Source: Ensifer adhaerens (GTDB lineage Bacteria; Pseudomonadota; Alphaproteobacteria; Rhizobiales; Rhizobiaceae). Taken from it: a stretch of DNA of 64,000 bases. The notes under the pieces were generated by a model. The model worked only from the letters and a program-made list of their open reading frames with translations. It was not told the DNA's origin and did not search any database. The stretch lies in NCBI RefSeq assembly GCF_028993555.1, contig NZ_CP118611.1, positions 2,007,501-2,071,500 on the forward strand. Reading direction: 5' to 3'. Positions 26,752 through 35,181 of the stretch are shown here, piece by piece (position 1 is the stretch's first letter; each line of letters starts with the position of its first letter). A program made the translations under genes and the position numbers.

Positions 26752-28401
26752 GTGAAGAAATCCATACTCGGCGCAGCCACCGCGCTCGCCCTCATCGCCG
26801 GCCCGGCCGCAGCCCAAACCGTGCTCACCGCCAACATCGAGCCGGCGACCACCTGGGTGCGCAACTTCAACCCGTTCAACCAGACCTCGGCGCGCCAGAG
26901 CACGCTCGACTTCATCTACGAGCCGCTGGTCGTCTTCAACCGCTTCGACGGCAACAAGCCGGCCTTCCGCCTTGCCGAAAGCTTCAAGCTCGCCGATGAT
27001 CTGAAGTCGATCGAGTTCAAGCTCCGGCCGAACCTGAAGTGGTCCGACGGCAAGCCGTTGACGGCTGCAGACGTCAAGTTCACCTACGACTACCTGAAGA
27101 AGTTCCCGGCGCTCGACTTCGTCAGCATCTGGACCTTCATCACCGGCGTCGAGGCGGTCGATGCTCAGACCGTCCGCTTCACGCTTGCCAATCCGAGCTC
27201 GCTTGCCGCCGAGCAGCTGGCACAGCTGCCGATCGTTCCCGAGCATGTCTGGAAGGACATTGCCGAGCCGGTGACCTTCGCCAACGAAACGCCTGTCGGC
27301 AGTGGCCCGCTGACCGAGATTCCGCGCTTCACCGGCCAGACCTATGACCAGTGCCGCAACCCGCATTATTGGGACGCCGCAACGCTCAAGATCGACTGCG
27401 TGCGCTTCCCGCAGCTTGCCGACAATAACCAGATCCTGACGGCGACCGCGTCGGGCACGCTCGACTGGGGCGTCTCCTTCATCCCGGATATCGAGAACGT
27501 CTATGTCGCCAAGGATCCGGAACACTTCCATTTCTGGTATTCGCCGAGCAGCATGGTCGCCTTCCTGTTCAACCAGGAGACCGCCAACGAAAACAACCGC
27601 AAGGCCTTCAACGACGTGAAGTTCCGCCGGGCCGCCTCGATGGCGCTCGACCGCGGCACCATGGTTGATGTCGCCGGCTACGGCTATCCGACGCTCAACG
27701 AAGACCCGGCCGGCATGGGCGAGCTCTACAAGAGCTGGGCCGATCCGTCGGTCGCTGCGGAGTTCGGCAAGTACGGCAAGTACGATGCCGATGCCGCCAA
27801 GGCGCTGCTCGACGAAGCCGGTTATGCCGACAAGGACGGCGACGGCTTCCGTGACAATCCGGACGGCAGCAAGATCTCCTTCTCGATCATCGTTCCGAGC
27901 TCCTGGACCGACTGGATCGACACCGTGACGATCGCGGTCGAAGGCCTGCAGGCCGTCGGCCTCGACGCCAAGATCGAGACGCCCGAAGAAGCCGTCTGGA
28001 CCGGCAACCTGATCAACGGCACCTTCGACGCGGCGATCAACAGCCTGCCGGCATCGGCCTCGCCCTACTATCCCTACAAGCGCGCCTTCAGCTCAAGCGA
28101 CAAGGGCAAGACCCGCTTCACCTCGCAGCGCTGGTTCAATCCGGAGGTCGAGGCTCTGTTGACGGAGTTCACTCAGACGGCTGACCCGGCCAAGCAGAAG
28201 GAAGCGATGAACAAGGCCCAGCGCATCGTCGCCGAGAACATGCCCATGATGCCGGTGTTCAACAACCCGAACTGGTACCAGTACAACACCAAGCGCTTCA
28301 AGGGCTGGGCGACGGCGGAAAACCCCTTCGTCAACCCGTCGATCACCCGCAACAACCCGGCGCGCCTCCTGCACCTTCTGGCGCTTGAACCGGTGAAGTA
28401 A
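26752..28401 (+). CDS. ABC transporter substrate-binding protein, peptide/oligosaccharide family 5
   Basis: A 549-residue periplasmic protein of the SBP_bac_5 family. A signal peptide (about 1-21, GPAAAQT) is followed by the family's opening repeat (FNPFNQTSARQSTLDFIYEPL) and the LRPNLKWSDGKPLTAADVKFTYDY signature near residues 93-116. Start is GTG at 26752 after AAGGGGAAC. Family 5 proteins bind peptides, muropeptides or, in several groups, oligosaccharides. With a cytoplasmic NagZ-like enzyme encoded just upstream, an amino-sugar oligomer or muropeptide ligand is likely. Confidence 0.92.
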   Translation: MKKSILGAATALALIAGPAAAQTVLTANIEPATTWVRNFNPFNQTSARQSTLDFIYEPLVVFNRFDGNKPAFRLAESFKLADDLKSIEFKLRPNLKWSDGKPLTAADVKFTYDYLKKFPALDFVSIWTFITGVEAVDAQTVRFTLANPSSLAAEQLAQLPIVPEHVWKDIAEPVTFANETPVGSGPLTEIPRFTGQTYDQCRNPHYWDAATLKIDCVRFPQLADNNQILTATASGTLDWGVSFIPDIENVYVAKDPEHFHFWYSPSSMVAFLFNQETANENNRKAFNDVKFRRAASMALDRGTMVDVAGYGYPTLNEDPAGMGELYKSWADPSVAAEFGKYGKYDADAAKALLDEAGYADKDGDGFRDNPDGSKISFSIIVPSSWTDWIDTVTIAVEGLQAVGLDAKIETPEEAVWTGNLINGTFDAAINSLPASASPYYPYKRAFSSSDKGKTRFTSQRWFNPEVEALLTEFTQTADPAKQKEAMNKAQRIVAENMPMMPVFNNPNWYQYNTKRFKGWATAENPFVNPSITRNNPARLLHLLALEPVK

Positions 28402-28469
28402 CCCGATCGCAGACGCGGCGCTCTCACGGACGATACTCCGGGAGGGCGCCTTGTCTTGATCCGGCAACA

Positions 28470-28494
28470 GTGGCGGACGTCGTTCGTCCGCCAC
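28470..28494 (+). other. Perfect 10-bp stem-loop between binding-protein and permease genes
   Basis: GTGGCGGACG (28470-28479), loop TCGTT, CGTCCGCCAC (28485-28494). A second, imperfect hairpin formed by GGCGC and GCGCC arms lies just before it. Neither has a T-run. Position immediately after the binding-protein gene matches the stem-loop at 16933 in the AfuABC-like operon, suggesting differential message stability. Confidence 0.6.
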
Positions 28495-28592
28495 GCGATC
28501 GTCCTGGCTTTGCCCCAGCCAGGCGGTCCGACAAGAAGACAGCCCTGCCGCCTGACGCCCACCTGCGGCGGCCGCAGTCGATGGAGTTCCCG

Positions 28593-29570
28593 ATGGCCTT
28601 TCTGCTACGCCGCCTGTGCTTCTACCTGGCGGCCTTCGTCGCAGCTGCGACGATCAACTTCTTCCTGCCGCGGCTGATGCCCGGCGATCCGGTACAGATC
28701 ATGTTTTCGAGCGCCGGCGCCGAGCTGCCGCCCGAAAGCCTGCAGGCCCTGAAACTCACCTTCGGCTTCGTCGACGGCCCGCTCTGGCAGCAATACCTCA
28801 CCTATCTCGGCAGCATCTTCAGCGGCGATCTCGGCCGCTCGATCAAGTATTTCCCGCTGCCGGTGACGACGGTGCTCGGCAATGCCCTCATCTGGACTGT
28901 CGGCCTGATGGGCACGGCCACGATCGTGAGCTTCGCGCTCGGCACCTTCCTTGGCATTCTCGCCGCCTGGCGGCGCGGCAGCCTGTTTGACGTCATCGTT
29001 TCCGTCGGCGCGATCTTTGCGACCTCGGTCCCGGCCGTCGTCACCTCTCTGATCGTCGTCTTCACCTTCGGCTTCACGCTCGGCTGGTTCCCGACCGGTT
29101 ATGCCGCCGATCCGGCGCTCGATCCGGCCTTCTCGCTCCAATATCTCGGCAGCGTCGCCTATCACGGCATCCTGCCGATGCTGACGCTCTGCGCGGTGCT
29201 CACCGGCGGCTTCGCCGTGACCATGCGCAACAACATGATCAACCTGCTCGGCGAAGACTATATCGTCATGGCCCGCGCCAAGGGTCTTTCCGACACCCGC
29301 GTGATGCTCTGGTATGCGGCGCGCAACGCGCTGCTGCCGACCGTGTCGAGCCTTGCGATCGCCATCGGCACCGTGCTCGGCGGCTCGCTGGTGACCGAGG
29401 TGGTGTTCAACTATCCGGGCCTCGGCAACATCCTCTACCAGGCGATCCTCGCCCGCGACTACCCCGTCATCCAGGGACAGCTTCTGATCATGACCGCCAC
29501 CATGCTCATCGCCAACTTCATCGTCGATGTCAGCTACGTGCTGCTTGACCCGCGACTGAAGAGGGCGTGA
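28593..29570 (+). CDS. ABC transporter permease, DppB/OppB type
   Basis: A 325-residue permease. MAFLLRRLCFYLAAF forms the first helix, followed by INFFLPRLMPGDPVQ, the signature start of the DppB family. Five further helices and the EAA loop (ARAKGLSDTRVMLWYAARNA) follow. ATG 28593 is preferred over ATG 28581 because GGAG at 28582 is then correctly spaced. The last codon is one base from the start of the next, frameshifted, permease gene. Confidence 0.92.
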   Translation: MAFLLRRLCFYLAAFVAAATINFFLPRLMPGDPVQIMFSSAGAELPPESLQALKLTFGFVDGPLWQQYLTYLGSIFSGDLGRSIKYFPLPVTTVLGNALIWTVGLMGTATIVSFALGTFLGILAAWRRGSLFDVIVSVGAIFATSVPAVVTSLIVVFTFGFTLGWFPTGYAADPALDPAFSLQYLGSVAYHGILPMLTLCAVLTGGFAVTMRNNMINLLGEDYIVMARAKGLSDTRVMLWYAARNALLPTVSSLAIAIGTVLGGSLVTEVVFNYPGLGNILYQAILARDYPVIQGQLLIMTATMLIANFIVDVSYVLLDPRLKRA

Positions 29571-29571
29571 T

Positions 29572-30461
29572 ATGAAGAAATCCTTCTTCCCGCTCATCCG
29601 CAACCGCAAGGCCATGGTCGGCGCGCTGATCGTCGCCTTCATCTTGGCTGTGGCGATCGCCGCTCCGCTGTTGACGTCCTATGACCCGAGCGCCCGCGTC
29701 GGCCGGCCGCACCAGGCGCCGTCCTGGGAGCATTGGTCGGAACCACCCGTATTGGCCAGGACGTCTTTGCCCGCCTTCTCTATGGCGCCCGCACCTCGCT
29801 TGCCGTCGGCTTCGGTGCTGGCCTCCTGATCACCGCGGTCGGTACCGCGCTTGGCATCATCGCCGGCTATCGGGGCGGCAAGTTGGATGAAGTCATCAGC
29901 TTCTTCACCAACATGGTGCTCGTCGTGCCCAACCTGCCGCTGCTGCTCGTGCTTGCCGCCTTCATCGGCCAGGCGAGCCCCTGGGTGATCGCCCTCATTC
30001 TCGGCGGCACCTCCTGGGCCTGGGGAGCGCGCGTCACCCGCGCCGAGACGCTCTCGGTCAAGCAGAAGGACTATGTGAAATCCGCCGAGATGATGGGCGA
30101 GCCGCGCTGGCGCATCATGACCTTCGAGATCTTCCCCAACCTGATCTCGATCGTCGGCATCAACTTCATCGGCAGCGTGATCTTTGCGATCATCACCCAG
30201 GCGACGCTGGAGTTCCTCGGCCTCGGCGACCCCAAGGTCGTTTCCTGGGGCACCATGCTCTATGGCGCGCAGAAGGCCTCGGCGCTTTCGGTCGGCGCCT
30301 GGTGGGACATCCTGACGCCATGCTTTGCGCTCGCCTTCCTCGGCATCGGCCTGTCGCTGCTCAACTTCGCCGTCGACGAGATCGCCAATCCGCGGCTTCG
30401 CACCGGCAACCGGCTCGGCCGCTGGTCGGCCCTAATCCGCTCCGGGGAGGGCCGCCTGTGA
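29572..30461 (+). pseudogene. ABC transporter permease, DppC/OppC type, broken by a single-base frameshift
   Basis: Two overlapping frames together make one DppC-type permease. Frame 1 from 29572 encodes MKKSFFPLIRNRKAMVGALI through SWEHW, after which it becomes nonsense. The frame from about 29733 continues with GTTRIGQDVFARLLYGARTS, exactly the block that normally follows, and runs through the EAA loop (KSAEMMGEPRWRIMTFEIFP) to TGA at 30461. A single missing base in or near TGGTCGG (29734-29740) explains this; a G-run shortened by one would suffice. It may be a real mutation or a sequencing/assembly error. If real, the importer lacks its second permease. The stop overlaps the next gene's GTG by four bases. 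Confidence 0.85.
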
Positions 30462-31261
30462 CCGCGCCTCTGCTTTCGGTCAGGAACCTGACCATCGACT
30501 ACATCGGCGAAACCGACGACTTCCGCGCCGTCGATGATGTCAGCTTCGACGTTGCCCCCGGTGAAGTCTTCGGCCTTGCCGGCGAAAGCGGCTGCGGCAA
30601 GAGCACGATCGCCTTTGCCATCAGCCGGCTGCACAAGCCGCCGGCGTTGATCCGCAAGGAAAGCGCCATTCTGCTCGACGGCCGCAATGTACTCGATCTC
30701 GATCAGCAGGGCCTTGCCGACTTTCGTTGGCGCGAGGTGGCGATGGTGTTCCAGAGCGCGATGAACTCGCTGAACCCGGTGCTTCGCATCGAGCAGCAGT
30801 TCTACGACGTGTTGAAGACGCACAAGGGAATGAGCCGGGCCGCTGCACGCGACCGCACCGCGGAAATGCTCAAGCTCGTCGACATCGCGCCGGACCGCAT
30901 GCGCGACTATCCGCACCAGTTCTCGGGTGGCATGCGCCAGCGCATCGTCATTGCCATCTGCCTGGCGCTCGATCCGCGCCTGATCGTCATGGACGAGCCG
31001 ACGACGGCGCTCGACGTCGTCGTCCAGCGCGAAATCCTGCAGCGGATCAACGAGCTCCGGCGCAAGCTCGGCTTCGCTGTGCTCTTCATCACCCACGACC
31101 TCGGGCTGATGGTGCAGTTCTGCGACCGCATCGGCATCATGCTCGGCGGCAAGCTGGTCGAGCAGGGCACCGCCGACGCCATCTACCGGACGCCGGAGCA
31201 CGACTATACCAAGAAGCTCTGGGCCTCCTTCCCCTCGCTGCACGGAGGCGTTCTTCGATGA
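30458..31261 (+). CDS. ABC transporter ATP-binding protein, DppD/OppD type
   Basis: A 267-residue ATPase. Walker A is GESGCGKST, signature FSGGMRQRIVIAI, Walker B LIVMDEPTTALD and switch ITHDLGLM. Start GTG at 30458 overlaps the permease stop. It ends soon after YTKKLWASFPSL and therefore lacks most of the C-terminal oligopeptide-specific extension seen in 320-residue OppD proteins, as in some sugar-type members of the family. It partners the OppF-like ATPase encoded next, with a four-base overlap. Confidence 0.92.
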   Translation: MTAPLLSVRNLTIDYIGETDDFRAVDDVSFDVAPGEVFGLAGESGCGKSTIAFAISRLHKPPALIRKESAILLDGRNVLDLDQQGLADFRWREVAMVFQSAMNSLNPVLRIEQQFYDVLKTHKGMSRAAARDRTAEMLKLVDIAPDRMRDYPHQFSGGMRQRIVIAICLALDPRLIVMDEPTTALDVVVQREILQRINELRRKLGFAVLFITHDLGLMVQFCDRIGIMLGGKLVEQGTADAIYRTPEHDYTKKLWASFPSLHGGVLR

Positions 31262-32163
31262 CCGCGACATCCCCCATTCTGACCCTCGAAAAGGTCAGCA
31301 AGACCTTCGGCAATGGACCGGGCGCCGTGCGTGCTGCACGCTCCATATCGTTTTCGCTCCATGCCGGACGAGCACTCGCCGTCGTCGGCGAATCCGGCAG
31401 CGGCAAGACCACCTGCGCCCGCATCGCCATGCGCGAATACGAGCCGAGCGAAGGGCGGCTGCTGTTCAAGGGCAAGCCCGTTGATGCGGCCGGAGCGAAA
31501 GAGATCGCCGACTATCGCCGCTCGGTACAGATGATCTTCCAGGATCCCTTTGCCTCGCTCAATCCGGCCCACACGATCGCCTACCACCTGAAGCGTCCGT
31601 TGATGCTGCATCGCCCGGAGCTCAAGGGCGCCGCCATCGCCGAGGAGATCAAGGCGCTGCTCAGGCAGGTGAAGCTCGATCCTGATATCGTCGCACCGAG
31701 ATACCCGCACGAGCTGTCGGGCGGCCAGCGCCAGCGCGTCAACATAGCGCGGGCACTGGCAGTCAAGCCCGAGGTCATCGTCGCCGACGAACCGACCTCG
31801 ATGCTCGACGTCTCCGTCAGGCTCGGCGTCTTGAACCTGCTCAGCGAAATGAAGCGGGAAATGAACCTCGGCCTGCTCTATATCACCCACGACATCGCGA
31901 CCGCCCGCTATGTCGCCGAGGATATCGCCGTGATGTATTCAGGCCAGATCGTCGAATGGGGCAATACCGGCAAGGTCATCGACAACCCGGCGCACCCCTA
32001 CACCAAACTGCTGCTTTCAGCCGTGCCGGACCCGGACATCCGCTTCGACGATCCGAATGTGCAGGTCAACGCCTCTGAGGCCGACGAGACACGGCGCCGT
32101 TCGGCGGCAACGCAGGAGACGATCCGCGAAGTGGAACCCGATCATTTCGTGCGCGCGGCCTGA
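31258..32163 (+). CDS. ABC transporter ATP-binding protein, DppF/OppF type
   Basis: A 301-residue ATPase. Walker A GESGSGKTT, the Q-loop segment VQMIFQDPFASLNP typical of OppF, signature LSGGQRQRVNIARAL, Walker B VIVADEPTSMLDVS and switch ITHDIATARY. Start ATG 31258 overlaps the stop of the preceding ATPase gene. It is the last gene of the GNAT-GH3-ABC operon: a strong intrinsic terminator begins about 20 bases after its stop codon. Confidence 0.93.
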   Translation: MTATSPILTLEKVSKTFGNGPGAVRAARSISFSLHAGRALAVVGESGSGKTTCARIAMREYEPSEGRLLFKGKPVDAAGAKEIADYRRSVQMIFQDPFASLNPAHTIAYHLKRPLMLHRPELKGAAIAEEIKALLRQVKLDPDIVAPRYPHELSGGQRQRVNIARALAVKPEVIVADEPTSMLDVSVRLGVLNLLSEMKREMNLGLLYITHDIATARYVAEDIAVMYSGQIVEWGNTGKVIDNPAHPYTKLLLSAVPDPDIRFDDPNVQVNASEADETRRRSAATQETIREVEPDHFVRAA

Positions 32164-32181
32164 ACCGCCAATCGACCGACA

Positions 32182-32215
32182 AAAAAACGCCCCGCAGACC
32201 GCGGGGCGTTTTTTG
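32182..32215. terminator. Intrinsic terminator, probably bidirectional
   Basis: A hairpin with arms ACGCCCCGC and GCGGGGCGT and an AGACC loop, preceded by seven A's and followed by six T's, so it can stop transcription from either side. It ends the ABC operon on the plus strand and can also serve the glnII gene, which converges on it. Confidence 0.88.
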
Positions 32216-32282
32216 TTGGGCGCGAAAAGCGCAACCCCGTCGATTTCGGCCCGGCGCCCTCGTAGCCGCCGGGCCTTGAAAA

Positions 32283-33323
32283 TCAGGCGGCTTCGCGCTT
32301 TTCGACGTCCGTCGGGACCGTGGAGATCGTCTTCAGGATCTGCGAAGCGATCTGGTAGGGGTCGCCCTTGGAGTTCGGGCGGCGGTCTTCCAGATAACCC
32401 TTGTAGTCGTTGTTGACGAAGCTGTGCGGAACGCGGATCGAAGCACCGCGGTCAGCCACGCCGTAGCTGAACTGGTGGATCGAGGCGGTCTCATGCTTAC
32501 CGGTCAGACGCATGTGGTTGTCCGGGCCGTAGACGGCGATGTGGTCGGCGCGGGCTTCGGCAAAGGCAGCCATCAGATTTTCGAAGTATTCCTTGCCGCC
32601 GACTTCGCGCATGTAAGCGGTCGAGAAGTTCGCGTGCATGCCCGAGCCGTTCCAGTCGGTGTCGCCGAGCGGCTTGCAGTGGTATTCGACGTCGATGCCG
32701 TATTTTTCCGTCAGGCGCTGCAAGAGGTAGCGTGCGAGCCAGATTTCGTCGGCGGCCTTACGCGAGCCCTTGCCGAACACCTGGAATTCCCACTGGCCCT
32801 TGGCCACTTCGGCGTTGATGCCTTCATGGTTGATCCCGGCAGCCAGGCAGATGTCGAGGTGCTCTTCGACGATCTTGCGGGCAACGTCGCCGACATTGCT
32901 GAAGCCGACGCCGCAATAGTAGGGGCCCTGCGGTGCCGGGTAGCCGGCATCCGGGAAACCGAGCGGGCGGCCGTTCTGGTAGAAGAAGTACTCCTGCTCG
33001 AAGCCGAACCAGGCGCCATCGTCATCGAGGATCGAAGCGCGGGTGTTCGAGGGATGCGGCGTCTTGGCATCGGGCATCATGACTTCGCAGAGAACCAGAA
33101 CGCCGTTCTTGCGCTCCGGGTCCGGATAGACGGCAACCGGCTTCAGCACGCAATCGGAGCTGCTGCCTTCGGCCTGCATCGTCGAGGAACCGTCAAAGCC
33201 CCAGAAAGGAAGCTGCTCAAGCGTCGGGAAAGCGTCGAATTCCTTGATCAGGGTCTTGCCGCGCAGGTTCGGGGTCGGCTTGTAACCGTCGAGCCAGATG
33301 TATTCGAGCTTAAACTTTGTCAT
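32283..33323 (-). CDS. glnII: Glutamine synthetase type II
   Basis: A 346-residue GSII, the eukaryote-like glutamine synthetase characteristic of rhizobia, making glutamine from glutamate, ammonia and ATP in the cytoplasm. Diagnostic segments are LEYIWLDGYKPTPNLRGKT at the N-terminus, LPFWGFDGSSTMQAEG with the catalytic aspartate, EQEYFFYQ, the HANFSTAYM motif and HETASIHQFSYGVADRGASIR toward the C-terminus. The size is far below the 470-residue GSI. A good sigma-54 promoter lies about 90 to 110 bases upstream, matching the known NtrC/RpoN control of glnII under nitrogen limitation. Confidence 0.97.
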   Translation of the reverse strand: MTKFKLEYIWLDGYKPTPNLRGKTLIKEFDAFPTLEQLPFWGFDGSSTMQAEGSSSDCVLKPVAVYPDPERKNGVLVLCEVMMPDAKTPHPSNTRASILDDDGAWFGFEQEYFFYQNGRPLGFPDAGYPAPQGPYYCGVGFSNVGDVARKIVEEHLDICLAAGINHEGINAEVAKGQWEFQVFGKGSRKAADEIWLARYLLQRLTEKYGIDVEYHCKPLGDTDWNGSGMHANFSTAYMREVGGKEYFENLMAAFAEARADHIAVYGPDNHMRLTGKHETASIHQFSYGVADRGASIRVPHSFVNNDYKGYLEDRRPNSKGDPYQIASQILKTISTVPTDVEKREAA

Positions 33324-33413
33324 TTCGTTCTCTCACATGACGCCAGGAATGGCTTGGTTCCGAAGCGGCTGGGCAATCCAGATCGGCTGCCCGACGACCG
33401 ATGCCTGTTAAGA

Positions 33414-33430
33414 AGCATTAATCGTGCCAA
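33414..33430 (-). promoter_or_regulatory. Sigma-54 (RpoN) promoter of glnII
   Basis: Read on the minus strand the sequence is TTGGCACG-ATTA-ATGCT, matching the -24/-12 consensus YTGGCACG-N4-TTGCW at all but one position, with GG and GC correctly spaced. It lies about 90 bases upstream of the glnII start. A 17-base sequence at 33524-33540 (TGC at one end, GCA at the other) is a weak candidate for an upstream NtrC site. Confidence 0.8.
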
Positions 33431-33658
33431 CTCGGATTCAACGCCGAAAACCCAGAGAAATTTGCCTTTGGCAGCAGGCAGGAGCAGGAGCGAACAGACG
33501 CGACAGCGCAAGGAAGAAGCGATTTGCGCAAAAAATAGGCAAAACCTGCCCGACTCCGCAGCAAAGCAGAATGGCAAGGCTGAGATCAACGCCCCTCTAC
33601 CTCTAACCGCCGGCGATTGCCTCTAAAACGAGCAATCGCCTTCAGCACACCGGTGTGC
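33431..33658. other. Remainder of glnII/MocR intergenic region
   Basis: About 230 bases between the glnII promoter and the end of the MocR gene, with no supported gene. The only structures seen are the candidate NtrC site at 33524-33540 and, close to the MocR stop codon, a hairpin with arms GGCGATTGC (33612-33620) and GCAATCGCC (33632-33640) plus the perfect 16-base palindrome AGCACACCGGTGTGCT (33644-33659), which touches the stop. The hairpin probably ends mocR transcription but lacks a clear T-run. Confidence 0.5.
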
Positions 33659-35101
33659 TCACCCGGCTCGCGCGACACCGCATTGGCGCATGATCAAGGG
33701 CAGAACCTTGAAAAGCCGCTCATCCTCGCATTGGGAGACGTTGAAGCGCACGAAGCCGTTGGCGGTGCCGGCATGGGAAAAGACGTTGCCCGGCGCCAGC
33801 ACGATCTCCTGCTGCAGCGCCATCTGCGCCACGTCGGCCGCATCGATGCCTTCCGGCAAGTGGCACCAGAGGAACATCCCGGCCTGCGGCTCGATCCATG
33901 GCTCAATGCCAATATCGCCGAGCCGCGCCGCCGTCTCGCTCATGGCGCGCGCCAGGCGCTGGCGCAACACATCCATGTGCTTGCGATAGCTGCCATCCTT
34001 GAGCATCGAGAAAACCAGCTCTGCTGCCAGGCTTGGCCCGCCGAAAGTCGTGGCGATCTTCAGGTCGATCAGCCCTTCGATCCAATCGCGCGGCGCGGCA
34101 ATGAAGCCACAGCGTATAGAGGCCGAGAGGGTTTTGGAAAAACTGCCGATCTCCACAACACGATCCAGCCCGTCGAAGGCGGCGAGCCGTGGCGCCGGCG
34201 CATGCTCGAAATCCGCGAAGATGTCATCCTCGACAATCGTGAGCCCCGCCTGTTCGGCAAGCTTGAGCAACCGATGGGCGACGACAGGCGAAAGCGTGGC
34301 GCCGGTCGGATTGTGGACCGCGGAATTGGTGATGTAGAGGCGCGGCCGATGCGCCGCTACCACCTCGGCGAATTTTTCGAGATCAGGCCCCGAGGGCGTA
34401 TAGGGCACGCTCACCACCTCGGCCCTGTGGGCGCGCAGAAGCGCATGGAAATTGAAGTAGCATGGATCGTCGACCACGACCGTATCGCCGGGCTCGAGCA
34501 GGAAGCGACAGAGAAGGTCGATCGCCTGTGTTCCCGATTCCGTCAGGATGATCTGATCGGGCGCCGCCTCGACGCCGTGCTCGCCGAGACGTCGTGCCAG
34601 AAGCTGGCGCAAGGGCCGATGGCCAAGCGGCGCTCCGTAGTCCGTCAGCCCGCTCGCCTCCAGTTTGGCTGCGGATTTGAGCGCACGGCGAATTGCGACC
34701 TCGGGCATCCAGCTCGGCGGCAGCCAGCCACAGCCCGGTTTCAGCACATTGTCGCCCGTTTCCAGCGCCTGACGCGATACCCAGAGCGGATCGACGGCCC
34801 GGTCGAGCCGCGGCCCGATCTCGGCCAGCGACAAGGGCGCCAGTGGTGCGGCGACGAAGAAGCCCGCGCCCGGTTTCGAGCGAATGACGCCTTCGGCCAC
34901 CAGCCGCTCATAGGCCTCGACGACGGTCGACTTTGAAACGCGCATCGTCTTGGCGAAGGCGCGGATCGACGGAAGCTTGGCGCCGGGTGTGAGAACGCGC
35001 CCCGAGATCCGCTGCCGGATCGTCGCCATCACACCTTCGAGCAGCGTTTCGCTGCCGATCCCAAGCTCCTGCACCGTCATCCGTACTGCCCGATTATCCA
35101 T
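33659..35101 (-). CDS. MocR/PdxR-type transcriptional regulator (GntR helix-turn-helix fused to aminotransferase fold)
   Basis: A 480-residue fusion. The N-terminal GntR winged helix (about 20-90; KSTVVEAYERLVAEGVIRSKPG) is followed by a fold-type I aminotransferase-like domain that binds PLP as effector. The PLP lysine is in GSFSKTLSASIRCGF, and DDPCYFNFHALLRAHRAEV and YITNSAVHNPTG are typical cofactor-site segments. MocR proteins regulate vitamin B6, GABA, taurine or ectoine genes. It is divergent from an EamA-family transporter, whose promoter it likely controls; the gap contains a perfect inverted repeat. Start could be seven codons later (MTVQELG). Confidence 0.92.
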   Translation of the reverse strand: MDNRAVRMTVQELGIGSETLLEGVMATIRQRISGRVLTPGAKLPSIRAFAKTMRVSKSTVVEAYERLVAEGVIRSKPGAGFFVAAPLAPLSLAEIGPRLDRAVDPLWVSRQALETGDNVLKPGCGWLPPSWMPEVAIRRALKSAAKLEASGLTDYGAPLGHRPLRQLLARRLGEHGVEAAPDQIILTESGTQAIDLLCRFLLEPGDTVVVDDPCYFNFHALLRAHRAEVVSVPYTPSGPDLEKFAEVVAAHRPRLYITNSAVHNPTGATLSPVVAHRLLKLAEQAGLTIVEDDIFADFEHAPAPRLAAFDGLDRVVEIGSFSKTLSASIRCGFIAAPRDWIEGLIDLKIATTFGGPSLAAELVFSMLKDGSYRKHMDVLRQRLARAMSETAARLGDIGIEPWIEPQAGMFLWCHLPEGIDAADVAQMALQQEIVLAPGNVFSHAGTANGFVRFNVSQCEDERLFKVLPLIMRQCGVARAG

Positions 35102-35102
35102 T

Positions 35103-35120
35103 ACAGTTTTGAGAAACTGT
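35103..35120. promoter_or_regulatory. Inverted repeat in MocR/EamA divergent promoter
   Basis: ACAGTTT (35103-35109), spacer TGAG, AAACTGT (35114-35120), just upstream of the mocR start codon and 62 bases from the EamA start. A perfect seven-base dyad in an 80-base divergent gap is a good candidate binding site for the MocR protein. Assignment is inferred from position. Confidence 0.55.
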
Positions 35121-35181
35121 ACTGCATTGTCTCTGGCAAGACCACCCTCTCCCGCCGATACAGACGAAAAAGGAGAATGTT

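Noticed and set aside
29700..29770. Programmed frameshift in the DppC-type permease
   Set aside because: No slippery heptamer or downstream structure is visible, and this family is not known to use frameshifting.
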